NCBI GenBank assembly: GCA_038501785.1
Contig: JBAMJR010000011.1
Span: forward strand, 1,885,001-1,949,000
Length of the DNA stretch: 64,000 nt
Reading direction: 5' to 3'
Origin: Myoxocephalus aenaeus
Lineage: Eukaryota; Chordata; Actinopteri; Perciformes; Cottidae
Positions 13,037-24,440 of this stretch are shown here, piece after piece (position 1 is the stretch's first letter; every line of letters begins with the position of its first letter). Both the position numbers and the translations under genes were made by a program. The notes under the pieces are model-generated. The model made no database searches, was not told where the DNA came from, and worked only from the letters and a program-made list of their open reading frames with translations.

Positions 13037-16000
13037 CTGTGAGGGAAGACAAAACAATATATAGATAAACCCAAAGAAAAATCACCTAAAAACATTTTCC
13101 ACTTCTGGCCGTATCCAAATGATTGATGCAAATGAGGGAAGTTTTGCATTTGGCAAAGAAATGATTATAAAACTAAATGCTTTGAGGCAAGAGGTTGAGC
13201 TGTGGCCAGACATTGTAATGCTGACATAGGCTCTTAAAATAATGAGCTTCAATATCAAGACATATGTGACTCTGTGGCTGCAGTGAAAAAAAAGGAAACT
13301 GACATAATATCAATGCTTTCACACAGAGGTGATGAACCTTTGGGAGAAAAATAACGTGACCAAAAAAGCAACAAACAGGTATAAAAACCATAAACCATGC
13401 AAACTAATTAAAAAAATTAAACTACAAATCAAAAATATGCTATTATTATACTCCGTTTAATTCAATTAAACTTTACAACTTTGCACAATAACAAAGATAT
13501 TCATTCATTCATTCAACGATGTTCTTGATGTTCTTAGTTCAGATAAATTATCTATTTTGATTTGTTGGATCTATTGCTTTTATATCTTATATCTTGCTTT
13601 TGTTGCTTTTATGTAAAGCTACTGGTAACTTATGTAAGTTTATTGCATGTGCGTGTGTGTGTGTTTATGCATGTTCTGTGAGTATAGTGTCTACACCCTG
13701 TTTTTGTGTTTTCTGGTATGCATTTACTTTGTGTCATACTAAATCAATATGCTCTTGATTTTGTGGGCTTCTGCAGTTGAACCATATCTGACATAAAGCA
13801 TTCTCTAAGTCTGCCCTGTTTTGTAGCTGTAGCCTAAATTCAGTCAGCAAGACTACCGTATATATACTCTTGCATGCCTAAACTCGTAGTTTATTATTAT
13901 AGCAGGGCTGTTAATTGATCAAATTGAGATTTTGATTAAAATCTCCCTGTAGAGTCCAAGCGCCAAAGACTCTTTCAAGACGTATCATCGCATATCATCT
14001 GTTAATAATAAACAATTCTCTTTTCTTCATCGGACTTCTCTCTCCTGATTGAAATGCTGCCGTCTTGTACTGATTGATGAGTGGGTATTGATTTTGTGAT
14101 TCACTCACTAGGCCCCTGTGATTGAGTACATTTTGGGTTGCACCTATTGATCTGATAACAAAGAGAATGATTAGAAGTACTTTCTCCTTGCATGCATGCT
14201 GGTGATTTCTGCCTCACAGCAGATCACAGAGACGTAACCTTAATCCACTGAGTATTCCTGACAGTAAAAAGAAAAAGACTGAGACCACAGGTAAGCTCAT
14301 TTTACCAGCTGCTGTTATGATTCAATTTCCCTTGTCTTGGCCTTTGTAAAGACCCTAAGGAGCCTAGGTTTGTTGTGCTGTGCTGCTGTGAGCCATTCTA
14401 TTTATATTTATATGTATTCACAGGTACCAAACTACTTTCTTGACTGTGAAGATCTGGAGCCAGATTTTGTGGATTCATTGCAACAATGCCGCTGATCGTA
14501 CACCTCCTAACCCTGATCTTGGTGGAGACCACCATGGGAGCCCAAAATGTCATGAAGGCACGAGATGATATCAATATTTTTCTGACCATGGCATGGCAAG
14601 TAGCCAAACACATAGGCCCAAATTCCAACTGTTATGTCTGTGGCCTAATGCCGTACACCGCTGGAGAAGGCTTACCTCTGATGGCCGTACCTGCCTCTGA
14701 CTGTGACACCTGCCACCTGATGCATATTCCGTTATCTCAGTCCTATTCTCATCCTGATTGTTCCAAGCTCTCCAGAATGAGACCACTTAAGTGTTCGAGC
14801 GGCCATGGGAACTGCTACAGATGCCTCAAAACTCCCAAACCTGTACCCATACAGCTCATCCCGCATAAATTCCCTTGGTGTCTCCAGAATGACGGCAAGG
14901 CGCCTGTGGGACATTCGGACTGTTTTCGTACATTCAAATGGGACCCAAGAAGGACCAATATTGAATTTAAATCTCTGGATTCTGCACCTCAGCATTGTTT
15001 GGCAGAAGCAGGCGAGGGGCGCTTCAGTGCTCTAGCTCACCGCACTGCCAGCTGCTCCATCTCCTCTCCTGTAGGAATGTACTGGGTATGTGGAAACCTT
15101 GCATACCCGCATCTTCCCGTGGATTATAATGGGCGCTGCGGATTGGCGTACGTCATCCCGGCTATGAGAGTGGCTCACTCCCTGCCCCAGAAAGCTCTCA
15201 AGCGTGTGCAACGTGGACTTTCAGATGTCTTTGGGACTCACCATCAATCAAATTTCAAGAACATACTCGGCCCCCTTCTTCCTTTTTACGGAGTTATGTC
15301 TGCGTTAGATCAAATCGCTGATCTGTCTCATGCAGTAGAAGTTATAGCTAATGAAACCGGTAAGGCTCTCATGCTTCTGTCGAGTGAACTCGCCTCTGTC
15401 AGACTTTTAGCTTTACAAAACAGAGCAGCTTTGGATTTTCTTTTAGCAGCCCAAGGAGGAACGTGTGCCGTCATTGGTTCTGAATGTTGTACCTTTGTGC
15501 CTGACTATAATGCTACAATTGGTGATATAATCAACCACCTTCATGACACTGCTAAAACTATTCACCAGGATAGTAGTTCTTTATTTGATTGGTTGAAAAC
15601 TGCTTTTGGTTCAATGGGTCATCGCACTGTTGAAGTGCTAATCCTGGTAGTTGTTTTCATTGTTTTATTCTCTCTCTTTATATCATGTGTGAAAAAGTTC
15701 ATCTTTAATATAAGCTAAGTACAAATAACTCTCAATCATATGGCACAATCCTTTTCCTTTTAACTTTGCCAGCATGATTAAATGGTATGTGTCATTTTAG
15801 ATTACAGTAAAACTGTAACAATGTGGTTCAAAACACGTTGTCAATGACATTGTTTTATCATCTTGATAACTCCTAATTTTATAAGAATTGCTCATAAAGA
15901 TGATTTTGAACAGATTGTGTGTTTTAGAACGTTTAACTTCTATTAGTGGTTTCAGGAGCACAGCTCTAAAACACAAATAGAATAAATGAATAAATACAAT

Positions 16001-18201
16001 GTTTTTTATTTGCTCTATATCTGTGATTGTTGACAGAACTGTATTGCACCACACAACCCTGTTATTGAAGTTTATTAATAATTGTAACAGCTCTGGGGTC
16101 TATTTGACCCATAATTTATTATATAATAATAAAACATGAACTATTTCCTTATTGTTGTGCTGTGCAAGTCCAGTTTGTTCCAAAAATAACTTAAATTATT
16201 TTCTATATATGTTGTTTTAATAATACAAGAGCAGCCACTAAAAAACAAAGAAAAATAATAATAATTATATATGATGGGGAAAAATCGCATTAAAACTGTA
16301 ATTATTCTTAAATTGAGGAAAGGGACACAGAGTCTTGTTTTCTCTCGCTGCAGTCATACAAGATCCTCAGTTAATTATTATTACGTCCACCAGTCATTAT
16401 GTGTCTCACCTTATCTGGATGGACGACCAGGACGGCTTTGCGGTAGACCTTTTTGACCTGTTCCGGAGTAACCAGGTCAGCCATGCCCACAGACTTCCAG
16501 CGCGTCTCCCCCTCCCACAGCACCGTGTGCATGGTGGACAGCAGAGCGCGGATGTTACGCTCCTTCCCCTCGATCCAGTCCAGAATCTAGGTCACAAACA
16601 GGAGAGGGAAAGAGAGGGAGCCATTAGCTAGTGATGACCAGATTTGTAACGATAATTAGCAGAAAGGCTTTGATTTCTGGCTCTGGTGAAATGTTTTTAA
16701 AGTAGTAATTAGAGGAACCAAAGTTTGGTCATGGGAGACCTAACGTTAGTTGCAACATTAACTCTGGAATACACAGAAAAGCTTTGTTCGGCAAAAGTTT
16801 TTGAGAACACTATCCTACTTTTGGGAACCACTAAATTGCTTGTAGTGTGCTACACTGGAAAAACAGCTGACAAAACCCCAGTGAACTGAACTGCAATTCT
16901 ACTCAGATGTAGTGACGCAAAAGTCATGGGAATTCATGGTGTTTCTCAAAGAAACTTCAACAGCAAATAAGAGCAACAAACGACTCCTTAAATTATTAGT
17001 GCACAGATGTTGCTCAACATCACATCATAAAAAAGCCCCTGCCTTTATTTTCTCAGGGTCCATCTCTTTGGCCATCTCCTCCTTCCTCATCTCTGCTATA
17101 GTCCTGGGCCCTTTCCTTTCTTTGGTCCCTGCAAAGCCCTGACCAGACAGCAGGTCATCAAAGTTGGCATGTGAGGCTTTGGGCTTAGAACCTGGGAGAG
17201 AGGAATGCAAACAACAAAGACAGAAAACATACTTTTTTAAAGCCATTTTAAGCCACTTTATGTCCTGTACTATATATGCTGCAATGCTCTGTGAACTATT
17301 GATTGAGTGAGAGATTAACTTCCACAAAAGAATGAATGTGCTTAGTACTTTATGTAACAAAGACAACACAAATAAACATGTAGAGAGGAGTAATGCAACA
17401 TATATAATTTATACAGGCATCTAGCTTCAAATGATTAATGGCAATTTATGGAAAAGATTGCATGCCTAAGAATGTAACACATTCACAACCTGACCACACT
17501 GTATTCATCATAAGAGACCACATCTCATCCACATCTCTTGCTCACCCGTGCTAGCCTGTGGTTTGGCCCCAGCGCTGGGTGAGCCGCCCCCCATTGCAGA
17601 GAAGCTGACATTGTAGTTGGGTCGGTTCTGGGGCGAAGTGTGAGGCAAGGGGGTGTGACTGGGGCTGGGCTTTGGCTGCGGGGCCGGGCCCTGTCCTGGG
17701 TTCTGCCATCCTGCACCGCCTCCAGCACCAGCACCTGGCTGCCACGAGGAGAAGCCGGCTCCTGTGTTGGCCTGCCACCCTTCTGCATGCTGAGGAGACG
17801 GAGGAGGTCGCGATGGGGAGCCCATGGGAGGGAGGGAAGGCGCGGTCCCAGTAGGAGTGGTGGGTTTGCTGGAGAAGCCAGGACCTGCGAATGCAAAAGA
17901 AAGAGATTATGATATATAGTAAGGTTGAAATAACAACAGCTAATGTGCTGCAGAATATTTCCAGTGACTGACCTCCAAGGCTTCCCCCGAGGTTTCCTAT
18001 GTCAGCGAACGGGTCAAGGGTGTTTGGCTTGGTTTGGTGGGTGGGGGTGCTGTTCACCGAGCCTGTGGGGCTAGTAGTGGCTGACAGACTGCCCATACCA
18101 AAGCCTGCTCCTGGAGGAATGAACAAACATATATTTGTAATCATTTTACAGAGTACTTTTGGTCTTCAGCATTCAGTTCCACCAGATATGAATACATACA
18201 A

Positions 18202-18292
<91 letters not shown>

Positions 18293-21200
18293 GGTTTCTA
18301 CCTGTGCTTGTTGTGGCAGGTCTGTTCCAGTCCCATCCTCCCTTTGCATTTTGCTGCTGAATATTGACGCTTGGGTTGGTGGGCGGGACGGGGGAACTTC
18401 GGCCTATTCAAGCACATAAAGATGTGTCACACTGAGCTGAGAAAATAATAACGTTGCTGGGTCTCATGAGAGGCGTTATTAGGGGGCAGTTTGAAATCTA
18501 AATGGTTGTAGTTGTTAGTTCTTGAAACTTCATTTACTGTTGATATCTCCTCGGTCAAAAGGCACAGATAAATCTCCTACAAATTTATCAGGCCTATCCA
18601 GACCTGTTTTCTAAACATTACAGCGGGCCCATGTTGGGTTCAGGCCAGCGATATTGTACTGTCAATTGTAAATGTAACGTGGTACACTGCGTAATAGGCC
18701 TACTGATACAGTCATGTTATTATTGTCTTGCTTCATCACACACACACACTGCTGTGTAAAGTTGTGAAGTTTAAAGAAATGTCTTCAGGCTGAAAATGTT
18801 GCTGATGGGGAATTATTTGTACTGGGGGGGAAATATCAAGCAAATCCTCAAATCCTCAGCAGACATCATGCAAGCCCATTCATTTCCACACAGTAGCAAT
18901 AGAGAAAAGACAAACTCTTGCAAAACCAGTGTGTGAGTGAGCGAAAATAGAGTATAAGTTATATTAAAAATATGCGAAAGAAACAAGTTATTTACAAATA
19001 CAAGGCAGTCGAATGAATTTGGTGGAAAAAATTTAATTTTAGCCAGAGTTGATGCACAGAGACAGTGACGATCCATGTTAATGTCTTAAGGTGTGGCAGC
19101 ACACTTGCAGATACTGAATGACGTGCCTTACCCTGATATGGACTCTTTTATTTCATCCACAATGCTGTGAGTGTGCAGCAGCATGCCTTACCCAAGCTTG
19201 CAGACTGCAGGGTGGGTGATGGAGAGCGAGCAGCATGCAGGAAGGGGTCTGGCACATTACCTGGTCCAAGGAATGAACCCATCATGTCCTGAGGCTTGGG
19301 CATGGGACCCGCCCCAAAGGGATCAAATGCTGAGGGACACAAACCGTTATCATTGTCTTACTGTAGAAAACTGTTAGCCAAAATGTTAAACTTTAATAAA
19401 AGTTGTTTCATTTAATTTAATTAACTTTTGCATTACAGAATGTGTTGTGACACTGTTTTTTATAATATATTTTCAAATAATCATAACTGGTTTGTAAAAC
19501 TACTTTACTTTTGTGTTTGTTATTGTTATTGATTACGATTGTTTGCATTTTACTTTGTGAAATATCCAAAATTACATTATTCTTACTTAAACCTTTTAGA
19601 ACTACTATTTGCTTTATTACTCTAAAATATTAAAACAAATAATTAATGTCAGGTATGAGAATTTGAGTATAGCTTTTTTTGCCTTCTTGAAATTTTAATT
19701 GTTATGCTTTTATTTTGTAATAGTTATTAACTTTATAAGCTTGACAAAATTATTTTGAATTAAGGTCAATGTATGCGCTCATTAACAGCATGGGAAGAGG
19801 AGAATTAACGACATATCATCTGGTGAAAACAACAGAGAAGCAGTTGAAAACACCAGAGAGAGCTATTGAGCTGACCTGGTGTTGAGATTATTTTGTCAGA
19901 GTACTATTTCTAAATTTAAGAATGAATGTTCATGCTTAATTAATTATATCAGTCATTAGAAAACCACTCAATCCATAAATGTGAACCAAGCAATCTAAAC
20001 GTACTTTCAGCAATATCACATTTGAATATTTGTTTTAGGGTTGTGTTTCAAATCAAATGTACTTTCCAAATAGGGATCTCACCTGTTGGTGCAGGAGAGG
20101 GACACGGCGAGGCCGTGTTCGGGACTACTTTATGTGGTGTGGACTGGGCAGATGACGCCCCACTGGTTGGCTGGGCTGGGCCCCCGAACAAGTCCCCGAG
20201 GAGGTCAGTGGTTGCGGCTGCAGCAGACGGGGGATGAGATGAAGGCCGGTTGATCCCGTCCCCATCGAGGCCAAGAAGATCCACTTCCTCGGGTGCAGGG
20301 CCAGCGAGCATCGAAGCAGAGGGTTCGGGTCTCTGGGGGGCCGTGCTGGCGTTGCTTCGCTGGCTGGAGAGAGAGAGCATCTCGTCATCCGAGGGCTCGC
20401 TCTCCTCGCCGTGGCCCCGACTGTCTGCACCTCCATGAGGCCGACTTGGCTCTGCAGGTGTATGAGAATGAGGAAAGAGGTCGAGAAGAAAGAGACAGAG
20501 GAGAGGTTTAATGAATTACCAAATGAGACAGGGGCAAACAAAGTGGAGAAGGTAGAGAGAAATTACAACGCAGACAAAGGACATTAATTGGGACTAAGCA
20601 GACAGAAATACAAAGTAGGTTAAGAGGGAAAAGTTGGGCATAATGGGCAACTATGTAGGTCATTTCTGCGACAAGTAGCAGTTTTTCTCCTGATGCTGTG
20701 TACTGTGTTCTATAATACACCAAGCCACACACTTTGCAGTTTGCCAATGGTAGCAGCTCTTAGCTACAACAATTAGAGGAGGACATTTCTATAACAACAC
20801 GCTAAATCTTAATTTATGGGTCCAATCAATAAAATATACAGTATGCTTTGCGTTTAAAGAAAGGATGGGATGTATGTGACTATAAACCCCAGCTACCATT
20901 AATCTAGAGCAATATTTCACTTTGGTAGAACATGTTTAATCTGTACCACTTATAGCTGCTCAGTTTTCCCCTTTGCTTTCTTTAGCTATCATCACTGGGA
21001 TTATGTCCTTTTTTTATCCAGTTCACCATATTTCTCTGTGTACAGGGAAATATGGTCCACTGTTGTAGGCCTTCAGGGGAATTATATACAAGAGCAGTGC
21101 ATTCATGTCTCCAGATGTTTGGTATTTATTTAAGAGACAGATTAAAATCATCTACCAAAATGATATATGCAAGGATGGGGTTCATTTCAATTCAATCAAT

Positions 21201-24200
21201 GCAGATTGTGATTTCCCAATAACAGAAGATATATTGGTCTATGCGTTCAATGCTCTCTCTACATTTTGGGGAGAGTATGATTGAATTGAACCAATCCCCG
21301 GTTAACTTCTCTAACAAGTCTGTGGTCTCCTCTATTGTCTTACCCTCCAGATCCAATCCCTCCATTTCATCTTGTCGGGACAAAAATTAGAGTTAGTTCA
21401 TTAGTGTTCTTGTCTGCATGTACATGTCTGTGGACGTGGGTTTGGCATATCCTACATACTCCTACTTCAAGTTATCTATTGCAGTTGTGCACCATCTTAA
21501 GCCTTTGAGCATATGCAGTACATTTGTTCGAACTGTATTGTGAATTTGTAGATGTGTATTAGTCACTTGTTTCTATCCTTGTCGACACAAGTCTGAGTTT
21601 TAGACTTTTAACGTTTGACTAGTATCAGACTTTTGTTTAGGGTTATTTTAGGTTAATGATTAGTAAAGCAATTAACACATGTTAGCTATTTTTAATTTAC
21701 ATCAAATTCAGGCTGGGAAGCTCTACAGAGCAACTCACATCCAGAGGCATTTATGAATCAAGCCAAGCTTTTCAGAAAGTCTGGCTAAAGACAAAATGCT
21801 AATGGATCATACGTTATAAAATAGGTTCCCATCTAAAGTGTGATGTACATTAGGCCTATGTTATTGATTTAACATATACGTGCAGTCCACATTATTGTTT
21901 GTGTGTCGTGTTTGTCCCCAGTGTAGCTGCCCCCACTCTACCCGCAATAGCCAGTGCGTCCTGGTGCTCCTGATGGCAGGAGAAGAGCACGCTGGGGTTG
22001 AGATCTTTACAGGGGAACTGCTCCCACGGGGGCGTCAGGTCTTTTTGCTTATCCACCCCCTCCACCTCCACATCCAGTATCGCATGGAAAAGCTGGGGAT
22101 ACTTCTCAGGAGAGTCACATGCATCCAGCTCTGGTCTGAGCGGAAAATTGTATGTGTGATATGGTGAGAAGCACAGAGAGGGAGAACAGACAAAATCATG
22201 ATTTCAATCCTCTCTGTCAAACAATAACTTGCGCTCATTGTATTTTCAGGTTGTTGGTGACAGTATTAAGATCAATTTAATGTAAAGGGATCAGCAAAGT
22301 GATCACTCACAGTGGTTAAAGAGAAGAAATGCACTCACTTGTTAAACTTTAACGTAGTGGTACCAGGAGCAATGAAGCCGGTGTGGAACTGGATCTGGAA
22401 GATCTGGGTGTTGGACACCTAACGACAGGCGAACAAATGTAAGTGTGGGTCATGGGATATTTTAGTGTATTATACCCAATTGCATCAAAAGTCAAATGTA
22501 CTGTAGTTTCTCACTGTACAACTAGCCTAACTGTAAGCAGAACTTTCTGTTGGACTGTGTCATGTTCACTCACTGAGAACTCACTGATGCTTTGCTTTGA
22601 ATTTTACAAGCCTGTTTTCATAGTTTTCGACTGAATTCCTATGAACTGCATTTTATATATCAGCTGATTTCTGGAAAATAGACTTTGCGCAATAGAGTAT
22701 GTGGTGTCTAACGTGGATCAAAAGTCCAGCTGTCAAGAGACTGACTGGTTGTACACTTGTCTACTTCAACCCATTTACCTGAATGGATTTATCCAGTAAC
22801 TGAAACAGAGGGTGAACTGCTAAGATATTACCTAAAATTTCAGTTAGATTTTAGTGGCTTATTCCTTGGATTAATGTAAAAACTGTACCGGTAGTTGCAT
22901 GCACACACACCTTTAAATTGAATTAAAACGTACACAGCTGGGCATATCACTTTTAAACCAATATCAACACATATACTGTTGGACGTAACAATTATATGAT
23001 AACTAGAAGAAACAATGGCCAAACATGGCTAAAAAGAGAGCTTTTACTTTAGTGTTAACTATGTATAAAAAGTATCATTCTCCCAGAGCTGCTGTGAAGA
23101 CCTTCTTGTACTTTCCTCCTGACAATGTGTCAGTTTGTGTTCAGACTCATAACAAAATATGCACAAATATGCACAAATATTCAAATAAGTAGCAGCAACA
23201 CCTGACTGTTTCATGGCTGATAGTTCAATATGATCTTGTGCAAACAAGACTTTTCCATATTGTCATTGTGCAAAATGTGTTTTTTAGTCAAGTTTTATTG
23301 AGAAGTCAACTTTATCAGTAGACAGATGTGGTTTGTAGTTTACGTAGTCCCTCTTTCAGTAAAAAAAATACATTGTAGCATAGAGCAGATGGAGTTTACC
23401 TTGGCCTGCAGTCGTCCCCCGATGGTGGACCTCATGTGGTAGACTGAAACAATGACGTCTCCTTGCACACTCACACCCAGAGGGAAAACTACCTTACCCT
23501 CTTGGACCCTGTGCTCTCTGGAAATGCAGAGTGTGTGGGAGGGAGAAACAAAAACAAAAATGAGGGTAGAGAAGGAAAGAATAAATGGGGCAGCAATTGG
23601 GAGAAAAATGCAGAAGTGGAGAATGAGGAGAAAAAAAGCATGATGCGTTTCAGACTCTTTGCTCATACTTTCATATACATCATACCCTGCACGAAGTCTT
23701 GATTTTGTTAGAGGCTTACACACTTCAAATAAGATGTCCCTACCTCATCCTCTCGTACTCCTGTGCAGTGGAGAAGATCTTTGTCTCCCCGATGAGGACG
23801 TCGCAGAAGGGCCGACAGCCACTGCGCTGCTTGTTGAAACAGGGGACCGGAGTCACGGTGAGACCCTTAATCATCAAGGGCTTGGAGTGTGGGAGACTGG
23901 GCTTCTCTGATACCATGCTACACACATAGCCTATGTACCTGCACGAAGAGAAGGAACGATAATCACTTACTGCATATGATAAGGGGGATGTTTATGGTGC
24001 CATTTTGGTAAACTCTCAGTAAACGTGTACTTAAACTCATAAAGGATGTTGTTAGATGCTACTGGTTGGTGAGGTAATAAAAGGTCAAACTCAAGAGGGT
24101 CTGTCAGCCCTGCAGCCTCAGATTCATGCTGAGGACTGTTGGCTGCACTATTCAAGTTTTGATTAGCCAAAGACCTACAACAGCCAATTGTCTGAATCTA

Positions 24201-24403
24201 TGAAAAAAAATGCATTGTCTCTGAAGGGGCAGATATGAGAATAAGCATTCTGAAACCCGCTTATCATGTGAATGTGTTTACTTCTGACAGCTTTATTAGA
24301 TGGCAAACAATTGGATTCAGCGGTAGAGAAAACACAGGAAAGAAGAAATTGTTACAAAGAGGACAGTTTTTTTCTTTTTCTTTTTTTCTGTCACGCACAC
24401 ACC

Positions 24404-24440
<37 letters not shown>

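Noticed and set aside
13037..16409. Search for gag, pol, primer-binding site or paired LTRs around the env-like ORF
   Set aside because: Nothing convincing was found; the TATA/AATAAA pair at 13859-14012 alone is not enough to call an LTR.
17508..17912. Several long ORFs on both strands over dnajc6 exon 15
   Set aside because: They are shadows of a GC- and Pro/Gly-rich exon; only the frame that joins exons 14 and 16 in phase is real.
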